Notes under the pieces: generated by a model
Databases searched by the model: none
What the model saw: only the letters and a program-made list of their open reading frames with translations
What the model was told of the DNA's origin: nothing
Program-made: the position numbers and the translations under genes
NCBI GenBank assembly: GCA_012798435.1
Contig: JAAZNF010000092.1
Coordinates: 1 to 64,000, forward strand
Direction of reading: 5' to 3'
Source of the DNA: Myxococcales bacterium
Lineage (GTDB): Bacteria > Myxococcota > B64-G9
DNA length: 64,000 nucleotides
Shown here: positions 8,445-17,200 of the stretch, piece after piece
Numbering within the stretch: position 1 is the first letter of the stretch
How the letters are laid out: each line of letters starts with the position of its first letter

Positions 8445-8816
8445 TCAACCCGGTTCTTGCCAGCCGTACTCTTTCCGGAGAGCGTCCACCTCTTCGTCCG
8501 CGAGTTCCTCCTCCTCGCCGCCGGCGAGGTGGCGTTCACCGCAGCCGTCCTCGATGTTGATGGCCAGCGCCTCGCCCCCTGTGGCGTGTTGGGCGTACAG
8601 GCGGAGCACATCACTGGAGATCTCGAAGCACGAGTAGGGCATCGAGCCTCGCGCGTCCACCTCGAGCACCGTCCCCGACCACTTCAATTCCGACTCGCAT
8701 AAGAGATTGTCCTCGTGATCCTGGTACCCTTCCTCGGCGAGCTCCTTCCTGGCCGCTTTGATGGCGGCCTTGTCCGCGAACTCCAGCCGCGCCTTGAACC
8801 AGTACTCCATGCTCAT
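8445..8816 (-). CDS. Small hypothetical protein, acidic C-terminus
   Basis: This 123-residue soluble protein of unknown function begins MSMEYWFKARLEF and has a strongly acidic Glu-rich segment near residues 95-112. There is no signal peptide or membrane helix. The ATG at 8816 is supported by GGAAAGGAG about seven bases upstream; an ATG two codons later is possible. It lies 33 bases after the two-helix membrane protein on the same strand, so the two probably form one operon. The gene ends tail-to-tail with the dehydratase-activase gene, with a weak hairpin at 8437-8453 between them. Confidence 0.75.
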   Translation of the reverse strand: MSMEYWFKARLEFADKAAIKAARKELAEEGYQDHEDNLLCESELKWSGTVLEVDARGSMPYSCFEISSDVLRLYAQHATGGEALAINIEDGCGERHLAGGEEEELADEEVDALRKEYGWQEPG

Positions 8817-8849
8817 GAAAACTCTCCTTTCCGAGAGGTCGGCCAGCCG

Positions 8850-9257
8850 TTAGGTCTTCGGCGGCGGCAGCACGGCCGTGACCTTCCCGCCCTCGTAGCG
8901 GGCGCCGCATCCGCCGGCACGCTGGTGCATCTCGTTGGCCAGGTGGTACCAGCGCTGCACGCCGTTCTCCAGGCGGAAGTAGTGGACCAGGTAGGCCGAG
9001 AGCAGCCCGATGAAGAGCAGCGAGAGCAAGAGGCCCGGCCAGGTGGGCCGGACGATCGAGAAGCCCAGGACCAGGAGAAAGAACGTGGCGACAAAAAGGG
9101 TCACGAGGAGGTGGATGAGCCGCTCGTTCTGCATGCGTCGCATCTGGGTCTCGTGGAACGCGAGCAGCGCCTCCCAGCGCTCGGGCGGGTGCTCGCCGTA
9201 TTGGCCGGCGAGCAGCGCGCGGATGAAGGACTCGTGCAGGCGAAGGTACTCCCACAT
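8850..9257 (-). CDS. Small membrane protein with two transmembrane helices
   Basis: This 135-residue protein has a soluble N-terminal helical region, then two hydrophobic helices (around residues 57-79 and 83-105) joined by a very short Pro-containing turn. A basic, Cys/Gly-containing C-terminal tail of about 30 residues follows. The ATG at 9257 was chosen because AAGGGAGG lies just upstream; the longer open frame upstream has no ribosome binding site. The family is not recognised. It is divergent from the C39-like gene, sharing a 106-base intergenic region, and is probably co-transcribed with the small acidic protein downstream. Confidence 0.75.
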   Translation of the reverse strand: MWEYLRLHESFIRALLAGQYGEHPPERWEALLAFHETQMRRMQNERLIHLLVTLFVATFFLLVLGFSIVRPTWPGLLLSLLFIGLLSAYLVHYFRLENGVQRWYHLANEMHQRAGGCGARYEGGKVTAVLPPPKT

Positions 9258-9328
9258 CTTGCGCCTCCCTTGCGGTTGGGTCAGAGAATCCCGCACCCGC
9301 GCCGGTCTCGTCAAGGCTCCAAAACTGG

Positions 9329-9357
9329 TTCTGGAACGCATTCAGGAGTGGTAGAAT
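9329..9357 (+). promoter_or_regulatory. Promoter with -10 seven bases before the start codon (possible leaderless mRNA)
   Basis: TAGAAT at 9352-9357 is a good -10 element, with a weak TTCTGG 17 bases upstream. The start codon at 9364 lies exactly where transcription would begin. The only Shine-Dalgarno-like string (AGGAG at 9344-9348) is upstream of the -10 and so would not be transcribed. Confidence 0.4.
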
Positions 9358-9363
9358 ACGCAC

Positions 9364-11355
9364 ATGCGCTGGCGCGGGTTCCATCCGGCGGCATGCACGC
9401 TCATCGGGCTTTCGATGCTTGGTTGGGGTGGCGTGAGAGCGGCCGAGGTCGTCATCTTCGGCCCGGACGAGACAAGGCTCGGCGCCGTGCCCGTCGAGAG
9501 CGCCATCATCGACCGGGTGGAGGCGGCGTTGGCGCCCGGTGGCAAGGAGGCCGCCGCCAGCGTGCAGCACGGACGCTTCGGGGGAGCTTCGTTGTATCTC
9601 CTCGATGCCGGACAGCCACCGCGGATCCTGCTTGAGGCCGGTGCGGAGGAGTCGCTTTCCGATCCGGTCTGGAACGAGGACGGCTCGTCCGTAGCCGTGG
9701 TGATCCGGGGACCGGCCCGGCGCCTTCCGGGCGAGCGGGCGCTGCGCCAGGGGGGCGGCTTGTGGCTGTGCCGGAAGACGGTTTCGGGAGCCTGGCCCTG
9801 CGATCGGCTCGGGGACGACGAGGACCTGTGGCGGCCGGTGATGTTCGGGGCGGACGACAACCTGTTGGTCGCGCGCATCCTGCCCGGCGACCTCATCGCG
9901 CTCGAGCCCGCCTGGCTCGACCTCGGCACCGGCCGTCCGCGCCGAAGCCCCTGGCCCGGGTCACCCGTCTCGCTCTCTGCCCCCGAGCCTTATCCTCCGC
10001 CCGTGTCGCCGCGCGATCTGCCGCAAGCGGCGCCCGACCAGCCGCTGGCCATGCCCTACATCCACCAGGTGTACGACACCCCCAACGATTTCAACGGCAA
10101 CTGGGCCTGCGGCCCGACCTCGACCCTGATGGCCATCCAGCACTTCGGCCGTCTGCCGGCCTGGCCGGTCACGGTCGACATCCCGTCGCCCCACACCTCG
10201 GACTATGGCGCCTACGTCTCCCGCACCTACACCGCCTTCGGCTCGACCTTCGACCGGGTGCAGAACGACGCCTCCGGCCGGCCGGCCACCGGCGCCTACG
10301 GCTGGTGCACCGAGGACGGCGCGGCCTGGGCCTGGCGCATGCAGGACTACGCCAAGCGTCACAACCTGAGCTCGGACTTCGACGGCTCGGCCACCTTCGC
10401 CGAGGTGCAGGCGGCTCTCGACGCGGGCAAGGTGGTGCCCCTCTCGACGCAGCTCACCAGCGCCGGCCACATCATCACCGTGAAGGGCTACACCGCGGAC
10501 GGACGGCTCATCACCAACGACCCCTACGGTGACAAGAACCAGGGCTACATGAACTACCACGGCGAGGGCGCGCTCTACACCTGGGCCCAGGTGGGTTCGA
10601 AGTGGTTCATCACCGTCTACGGCGACGGGGCCATCGAGAGCGACGACGCCGCCTTCGTCGCCCAGAGCGTCGCCGACGGCACCCACTTCTTGCCCAACGC
10701 GACGTTTGCGCAGCGCTGGACGTTGCGAAACTCCGGCACCACCACCTGGACCCGCGCCGGCAACTACCTTCTCACCTACGACGGCGAGGAGCGCTACTCG
10801 GCCCCGGAACAGATCCTGCTCCCCGAAGGCGTCAGCGTGGCCCCGGGCCAGACCTGGGAGTTCGAAGTCCCCATGACGGCGCCCGCCACGCCGGGGAACT
10901 ACCGCGGCTACTTCCGTATGGACCGTTACGGCGTTCACCGCTTCGGGACGCGGGTGTACCTGGACGTGGTGGTGGACGAATACCCGGACGCGGACGGAGA
11001 CGGCCACCGGGCCGACGTGGACTGCGACGACAGGGATGGGCAGATCCACCCCGGCGCCGACGAACTCTGCGACGGGCGCGACCAGGACTGCGACGGCGAG
11101 ACGGACGAGGGGTGCGCGGAGGAAGAACCCCCCCAGGCCGACGGCGGCGACGGGAGCGGGGCGGACGGTGGTGACGGTGGCGCCGACGGTGACGGCGGCG
11201 CGGAGATCACCGTGGTGGGCGGCTGCGGCTGCGCGGGCGCGGGGCGGGTAGACGGCGCATGGGGCGGGGTGCTGCTTCCTCTGCTCGCGCTCACCGCACT
11301 GCGGCGACATCGCTCGACAGCTCGATCATCATCCGTTACTCGTGTTCGATCTTGA
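9364..11355 (+). CDS. Secreted C39-like peptidase with NBR1-type Ig domain, MopE-like motif and MYXO-CTERM-like tail
   Basis: This 663-residue protein has a signal peptide (residues 1-26). An N-terminal region resembles a beta-propeller. A papain-fold C39-like peptidase domain runs from about residue 230 to 400, with C249 in WACGPTSTLMA, H369 in SAGHIITVKGY and N385-D386 in TNDPYG as the likely catalytic residues. An NBR1-type Ig domain (about 424-540; RWTLRNSGTTTW) follows, then a MopE-type metal-binding repeat (DADGDG, DCDD, CDGRDQDCDG). A Gly/Asp/Ala spacer leads to GGCGCAG, a hydrophobic helix and RRHR. It is probably surface-displayed and cleaves peptides outside the cell. Its last codons overlap the convergent gene by 20 bases. 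Confidence 0.85.
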   Translation: MRWRGFHPAACTLIGLSMLGWGGVRAAEVVIFGPDETRLGAVPVESAIIDRVEAALAPGGKEAAASVQHGRFGGASLYLLDAGQPPRILLEAGAEESLSDPVWNEDGSSVAVVIRGPARRLPGERALRQGGGLWLCRKTVSGAWPCDRLGDDEDLWRPVMFGADDNLLVARILPGDLIALEPAWLDLGTGRPRRSPWPGSPVSLSAPEPYPPPVSPRDLPQAAPDQPLAMPYIHQVYDTPNDFNGNWACGPTSTLMAIQHFGRLPAWPVTVDIPSPHTSDYGAYVSRTYTAFGSTFDRVQNDASGRPATGAYGWCTEDGAAWAWRMQDYAKRHNLSSDFDGSATFAEVQAALDAGKVVPLSTQLTSAGHIITVKGYTADGRLITNDPYGDKNQGYMNYHGEGALYTWAQVGSKWFITVYGDGAIESDDAAFVAQSVADGTHFLPNATFAQRWTLRNSGTTTWTRAGNYLLTYDGEERYSAPEQILLPEGVSVAPGQTWEFEVPMTAPATPGNYRGYFRMDRYGVHRFGTRVYLDVVVDEYPDADGDGHRADVDCDDRDGQIHPGADELCDGRDQDCDGETDEGCAEEEPPQADGGDGSGADGGDGGADGDGGAEITVVGGCGCAGAGRVDGAWGGVLLPLLALTALRRHRSTARSSSVTRVRS

Positions 11356-12358
11356 TGGTCTCGGCGATTGCGCGCAGCGGGGCCAGGGCGGCCTCGCCGG
11401 CGGCAGACAAAAATAGATGCAAGAACAGCCCCTTGGCTCCGGGGTGCGGCAGGATGGCCTCGGTGGTGGCGGCCGGTCCCCGGCTCCAGGTGTGCCACTC
11501 GACCTCCTGGCCCAGGAGCTTTCCCTTGGCGGTGGAGAACTCGAGCTTCTCGTCTCTCGCCTGCTTGTGCTGGTAGCTGGGGTGGCCGCCCAGGTAGATG
11601 CCGATCGAGGCGCCGGGCTCTCCCAGGACGCTCACCCGCCGCAGCCGGTACACGGAGAAGTCCGGCCCCTGTTGCGTGGTGGCCACGAAACCCGCCGGGA
11701 CGTCCAGGGCCAAGAAGTCCTTGTCGCCGGCCCCCGCAAAGCGCTTCTTTCCCGCCGAAAGGTCCAACCTCTTGGCGCCGGCGCCGATCGTCTGCGCCAC
11801 GCTCTTCGCCAGTGCGGTGCAGCCTCCCAGGTCCTTGGCCCCGGCCGGGTTGACGTAGAAGGCCAGCATCTGGACCGTGCCGTCGGCGCTCTCGACGTAG
11901 GCGGCCAGCACCAGGATGGCCTCGCGCGAGAGATCGTGTTTGCCGGGGATGGCCAGCCGGGCGTCCTGGAGCGGCTTTGGAACCGGCAGCGGCTCCACCT
12001 TCGCGCCCTGGGCCATGTCGCCCCACTTGGCCACGTCGGCCGCGACGGCCTTGGCCAGGTCGCCGCCGGACGTCGCGAACAACTCCCACGCCATGAGCAC
12101 CAGGCGTTCGTTGCCGGCGTCCAGCACCACCCGGGTCTCCTCGGTCAACGCCTCCGGTGCCGCCATGATGCTATGCTGCCTTCCCTCCACCCGGGCCTTC
12201 TCCGGCATGCGGACCTGGAGCCGGCCGCCCAGAAGCTCGGTGACCTGTTTGCCCGGCTTGTGCTTTCCCAGCTCCTGGCCCTGGGTGGCGCCGGCCCAAA
12301 AGAGCAGCATGAGCCCTCCCGCGCAGGCGAACCCCCGTCCGATTTTTTCGCAGAGCAT
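11336..12358 (-). CDS. Exported protein of unknown function
   Basis: This 340-residue protein has a signal peptide (MLCEKIGRGF followed by a hydrophobic core, cleaved near residue 28, ATQGQ). The rest is soluble with alternating beta and alpha character and a basic mature N-terminus; no known domain is recognised. The ATG at 12358 was chosen because AAGGAG lies six bases upstream and it gives a proper signal peptide. A much longer open frame extends upstream only because it shadows the LCCL gene. It lies 29 bases downstream of the LCCL-domain gene on the same strand, so the two form a probable operon of exported proteins. Confidence 0.75.
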   Translation of the reverse strand: MLCEKIGRGFACAGGLMLLFWAGATQGQELGKHKPGKQVTELLGGRLQVRMPEKARVEGRQHSIMAAPEALTEETRVVLDAGNERLVLMAWELFATSGGDLAKAVAADVAKWGDMAQGAKVEPLPVPKPLQDARLAIPGKHDLSREAILVLAAYVESADGTVQMLAFYVNPAGAKDLGGCTALAKSVAQTIGAGAKRLDLSAGKKRFAGAGDKDFLALDVPAGFVATTQQGPDFSVYRLRRVSVLGEPGASIGIYLGGHPSYQHKQARDEKLEFSTAKGKLLGQEVEWHTWSRGPAATTEAILPHPGAKGLFLHLFLSAAGEAALAPLRAIAETIKIEHE

Positions 12359-12387
12359 TCGACACTCCTTCTTGGGCGGCATCGATT

Positions 12388-13023
12388 TTACTGTTCGACC
12401 TTGACCGGTTCCATCACGAAGCTCACCGGCCAGGGGCCGTAAGGCTGGCTGGTGACACCGTGCTGGGTGCTGCCGGCGAACTTCTGTTGGGAGCCGAGTA
12501 CCCGCACCCGCACCAGGCCCTTCTGCCCCGGCATGAGCAACCCGGCGTGGACCGCGGCCGTGCCCAGGTGGGAGTCGGCGGTGTACACCTCGCTGCCCCA
12601 CACCGAACCCCGGGTCGAGCCGCGCACCTCGTAGATCATGGTCTTGCCGATGTCCTCCTCGCTGAGGTGGAGCACGCCCGGGTCGGGAAGGATGCCCAGT
12701 GCCCGCCGCGCCGCCTCGCGCACGGCCACCGCCTCGTCCAGGGCGCCGGCCCGGGTGAGTTTGTCCTGGAGCGCGCGCAGCTTGCGGGCCGCCGCCTGCC
12801 GCGCCGGGAGCAGCTCCCGCTCGGAGGCCTCGCGCAGGGGGCGGACCTTCTGCTCCAGGCGCTCCTGGGCCTCGCGCTCCTTTTGCAGGAGTTCCTCCAA
12901 CACCGCCCGCGCCTCCGGCGGCAGCGCCTCGTCCTCCTGGGCCAGGGCGAGCGGCGGGAGAAGAAACGCAGTGACGAAGACGGCGGCCCACCCCATCGAG
13001 AGTTTTCGGAAGCTGCTTTTCAT
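12388..13023 (-). CDS. Exported LCCL-domain protein with N-terminal coiled coil
   Basis: This 211-residue protein has a signal peptide (ending LALAQ), a charged Glu/Arg-rich helical segment predicted as a coiled coil (about residues 35-110), then an LCCL domain (about 125-205). The LCCL domain is recognisable from VWGSEVYTADSHLGTAAVHAG and the late GSTQHGVTSQPYG followed by an aromatic strand. LCCL domains are known mainly from eukaryotic extracellular proteins and from some bacteria, where they are thought to bind ligands or polysaccharides. The ATG at 13023 follows AAGGAGG. The gene leads a two-gene operon with the exported protein downstream. Confidence 0.8.
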   Translation of the reverse strand: MKSSFRKLSMGWAAVFVTAFLLPPLALAQEDEALPPEARAVLEELLQKEREAQERLEQKVRPLREASERELLPARQAAARKLRALQDKLTRAGALDEAVAVREAARRALGILPDPGVLHLSEEDIGKTMIYEVRGSTRGSVWGSEVYTADSHLGTAAVHAGLLMPGQKGLVRVRVLGSQQKFAGSTQHGVTSQPYGPWPVSFVMEPVKVEQ

Positions 13024-13147
13024 GACCACCCTCCTTGTGGGAACCCCCGCATCATACACCAACCGCCGGGCCGCTCCACGGTGAAATTCGTACGCACGGA
13101 AAGGCCGCCGGATCTACATGACCTGACAGGTATCGATCTCTGGATGG

Positions 13148-14086
13148 CTAATGCAGGTGGGAACCGACGGCTTGCCGGTTCCGGAAGAACGCCCGCAGGG
13201 CGCGGGCGGCCAGGGCGGCGGCCCGATAGCCGAACACCAGCCAGAAGGCCGTCGTTCCCCAGGCGGCGAGCGGGGCCAGGTAGCCGAGGAGCGGCAGCAG
13301 CGAGTATCCATGGTAGGCGGTGAGGTGCGAGAGGAAGACCCGCGCCAGGTAGAGGGGCTCGAAGCGCCTTCTCGCCTTGCGGTCGATAACGAACTCGTAG
13401 AAGAACTCGTCCTTTCGCGATACCGCCTCGTCATGGTTGGCGTGGAGGGTGTTCAGCACCTCGATGGTGAGGAGCGCGCCCAGCCAGGGGACGGCCACCA
13501 GGCCCTCCTCCAGGAGCCGCAGCGCGAACACCAGGTACAACAGAAGGTGCGAGAGCATGTCGACCACGTAGGAGTCGAGGAAGCGTCGCAGCTGCATGCG
13601 CTCGCGCGGGCGCAGGTGCGCGGGGAGGGGCTCGACCGAGAAGCCGGTGGCCACCCCGTCGGCGATGTCGAAGACCACCACCAAAAACGAGCACAAGACG
13701 CCCGCCCACAGGTGCCCCGCGAGGAGCAACCAGGCCCCGGCGAACGCCCAGGGCAGGGCGAAGAGCGGTGTCCACTCGAAGGGGATCTTCAGCGCGTGAT
13801 AGACGCGCCCCACGATGGCGCCGAGCGCCACCTTGGGCCACACCACCGCGCGCAGGCGGATCGCGCCCTCGGGCGCCGACAGCTTCATGGTCTGGCGGTG
13901 GGCGAAGCGTACCGCCTCGATGATGAAGGCCAGGATGGATCCTTGTGAACTTACGGCGGACTTTCCGTTGCCGCTGACATTCGAACCGGATGCCTCGCAC
14001 GGCGGAAGACAGTTTGTTTTTTGGGCCAGCGTGTTCATGCCGGGACACAAGAGCAAACATGATGCCAGGATCACCGGATCTCGCAT
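13148..14086 (-). CDS. CDP-alcohol phosphatidyltransferase-like membrane protein
   Basis: This multi-helix membrane protein carries a divergent CDP-alcohol phosphotransferase signature: DIADGVATG followed, after a longer insert than usual, by RRFLDSYVVDMLSH, giving the expected Asp quartet (D-x2-DG ... D-x3-D). Such enzymes transfer a phosphoalcohol from CDP-alcohol to a second alcohol in lipid synthesis; the substrate cannot be predicted. The start is uncertain. The first 50 or so residues from 14086 have atypical codon use and no ribosome binding site, and the conserved part begins near 13890-13940 (an ATG lies at 13888). The usual AR after DG is replaced by AT. Confidence 0.65.
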   Translation of the reverse strand: MRDPVILASCLLLCPGMNTLAQKTNCLPPCEASGSNVSGNGKSAVSSQGSILAFIIEAVRFAHRQTMKLSAPEGAIRLRAVVWPKVALGAIVGRVYHALKIPFEWTPLFALPWAFAGAWLLLAGHLWAGVLCSFLVVVFDIADGVATGFSVEPLPAHLRPRERMQLRRFLDSYVVDMLSHLLLYLVFALRLLEEGLVAVPWLGALLTIEVLNTLHANHDEAVSRKDEFFYEFVIDRKARRRFEPLYLARVFLSHLTAYHGYSLLPLLGYLAPLAAWGTTAFWLVFGYRAAALAARALRAFFRNRQAVGSHLH

Positions 14087-14238
14087 GACCGGGGGCGCCG
14101 CGGGCGTATCTGCCTGGAAAGGCGGTGCTTCTTACCTTGGTGAAGATGCGCTGGGATGGCATGGCGGCCCGCGCTCTCGGTGTGGTGTGGATTCACACGA
14201 AAGGCGGATTTCGCACAGTGAGAGCGAGACCCCGCCTG

Positions 14239-14267
14239 TTGGCAACGCGGGCCGATTGGGTTAGCGT
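14239..14267 (+). promoter_or_regulatory. Putative promoter of the C25 protease gene
   Basis: TTGGCA (14239-14244) and TAGCGT (14262-14267) have a 17-base spacer and lie 30 bases upstream of the start codon at 14297, which has GGAGG at about 14288. The match to consensus is moderate. Confidence 0.35.
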
Positions 14268-14296
14268 GCTTCTCTGGGGGGAGCGCGGAGGTCCCG

Positions 14297-17200
14297 ATGC
14301 GGTTCGTATTCGTGCTTAGCGTTCTTTCGATTCTCGGCTCTGTGACGCCAGCCGGAGCGGATGAGATCTCGGTGCAGCTCGAGTTCGGGGCTCCGACCTT
14401 CGAGCCGGGGCCGTACGGCGAGGTCGCCCGCGTCGAGCGCGCCGAGCCGCACGGGCTGCCGGGAGAGCCGCTCCTGCCGGTCCGCACCGTCCGCGTCCTC
14501 CTGCCGCCCGGCCACGTGGCCCTGGAGGCGTGGCTCGAGGACGTGCGCCTCGAGACCGTGCCTGGTAGCCACCGCATCGCCCCCGCGCCGCGGCCCTTCC
14601 CGTACTCCCGGCCCGATCTCTGGCGCCCGCCGGTGGCCCGGCCGGACATCTACCAGGCCGCCGGCGTATTCCCGAAAGAGTGGACGCGGCTACTCCCGGT
14701 CCAGCTCTGGCACGGGTTCGCCATCCAGGAGGTCCAGGTCCATCCGTTGCGTGTCGAGCCCACGACCGGCCGGATCACCCGACTCGTCTCCGCCCGGCTG
14801 GCAGTGCTCACCGCGCCGAAGGCGCCGCCGGCCCTCCCGAGTCACGCGACCGCCCGTGACCGGGCGCGGGTTCTCTCCCGGCTCGACGAGTCCAGCGCAA
14901 TCGGTCGGTACTCTTCGGGCCCGGCGCGCACCGGCGCGAAGCTCGATCCGGCCGACTTCCCGCTCGTGATCGTGACCCCGGAGGCCTTCACGAACATCGG
15001 AAGCTCGAACTCGTTGGAGGCGTTGCGCGATGCCCGCATCGCCGGCGGCATCGGCGCCACCATCGTCACCCTGGAGTGGATCCGGCAGAATTACGCCGGC
15101 GCGACTCCCGCGGGCGGCAGCGATGACGCGACGAGGGTGCGCGAGTTCATCGCCGACGCCTACCGCGACTGGAACACACGCTACGTCATCCTGGTGGGCG
15201 ACGCCGACGCGGCGGACGTGGGCGGGGAGAGCGGCGACGAGTTGCTTCCGGCGCGGAAGCTGCGCGCCAGCATCTACCTGGAGAGCGGCGAGGTGCCGGA
15301 CGACATCCCGGCGGATCTCTACTATGCCTGCCTGGACGGGAGCTTCGACGAGAACCGCAACGGCGTCTACGGCGAGGCGACGGACGGGCCGGACGGCGGA
15401 GAGGTGGACCTGTACGCCGAGGTGGCCGTGGGCCGCGCGCCGGCGGACAGCGCCACCGAGGTCGAGCACTTCGTGGAGAAGACGCTCGCCTATTCCGCGG
15501 CCGCGGGACAGCGCCTCAAGGAGGTGTGGCTGCTCGGCGAGTACCTGTGGGACGGCCCGAACGGGCCGGAGTTCGGCGGGACCTCGATGGACGAGCTGTG
15601 GCACGGCGCGAGCGTGGGCGGCTACACCACCGTGGGGTTCGACGCCCAGCCGTTCTTCACTCCGCACACGCTCTATGACGCCCTGAACTCCGAATGGAGC
15701 CCCGCCGATCTCATCGCCGTGCTGGAGTCCGCGCCGCACATCGTGAACCACCTGGGCCACTCCAACGAGTACTACAACATGAAACTCATGACCTCCGACG
15801 TGGACCGGCTCACCAACCCCGCCCCGTTCCTGGCCTATTCCCAGGGGTGTATCGCCGGGGCCTTCGACAACCAGGATCCACCCGACATCGGCGGCGAAGT
15901 GTACCCGCTGGACTGCATGGCCGAGCACTTCCTGCTGGCCCCGCACGCGGCCTTTGCCGTCATCATGAACGCCCGCTACGGCCTGGGCTCGTACGGCACC
16001 ACCGACTCCCCCAGCCAGCGCTTCAACCGGCAGTTCTGGGACGCCTTCTTCGGCGAGGGCATGCGCACCTTCGGCGAGGCCTTCAATGACAGCAAGCACG
16101 ACAACGCCAGCTGGATATCCTGGGACGACTCGTTTCGCTGGGTGGGCTACGAACTCAACTACTTCGGCGACCCCACCCTGGTGCTCAAGAAGAACCTGGG
16201 CACCGATCGCCCGCTCATCGCGGTCTACCCGGCCGAGGCCTCGTTCTTCGCCAGCGAGGGCGCCGATCCGGCGCCACGGACCATCCTGATCCAGAACGAC
16301 GGCGTGGGCAGCCTCACCTTCTCGGCCAGCTCCGATCAGCCGTGGCTCGAGGCGGTCCCCGCGACCGGCACAGCGCCCCAGAACGTGGACGTCCAGGTGC
16401 ACGTGGCCGGGCTCTCGCCGGGCGAGTACCAGGGACAGTTGACCTTCCAAAGCCCCGAGGCCGAGAACGGCGCGGTGGTTTTTCCGGTGGGGCTTCGCGT
16501 GGTCAGCGTGCCCGAGGTGCGTGTCCCCCACACCGAGGAGTTGCCGCGCGTGGACGGGTTCATCTCGGCCGAGGAGTACGAGCGGGCGGTGGCCCTGACG
16601 CTCGGTCCGGAGCCCGGGACGGCCACGCTGTACCTGGTGGCCGGCGGCGGCAAGTTCTACGCCGCCATGGACGACCGGGCCGCAACCGGCGGCGGCGACT
16701 ACGACCAGTTCCGCCTGTATTTCGACCGCAACCTGGATGGAGTGTGGCCCCCTCAGGCGGCAGAGGACGGCGAGTTCATCGGCTCCCCCGACCGCTCCTA
16801 CTACTTTCCGTTGTTCAACGCGGGGCAGGGGGTCACCGGGCCGGACTCCCCGGAGATGGACCCGACGGGTTTCCTGGCGGCCTTCGGTTTCACCGACCAC
16901 CGCATGTTCGAGATGTCGGTGGATCTTACGGCCAGCCACCTGGACGTGGGGCCCGAGGGGCGCTTCGGGGCCTACATCCAGAGCCGCGGGCGGACCTCCG
17001 ACGGGACTCGCGTCACCTCGCGCTGGCCCCAGGACGTTCCATCGCTGGACGACCAGCGCTTCTTCGGCGTGCTGGACCTGGCCATCGAGGGTGCCGAGAT
17101 CCGCGTCACACCCGAGCCGCTCCTCTTCTCCTGCGTCCATACCCGTGACGTTCCCGCACCGCAGGACATCCGGGTGACCGAAAAGGACGATCTGCCCCTG

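Noticed and set aside
8437-8453. Weak hairpin between the activase gene and the small acidic gene
   Set aside because: The stem has only five good base pairs with a mismatch and no T-run, so I did not list it as a terminator.
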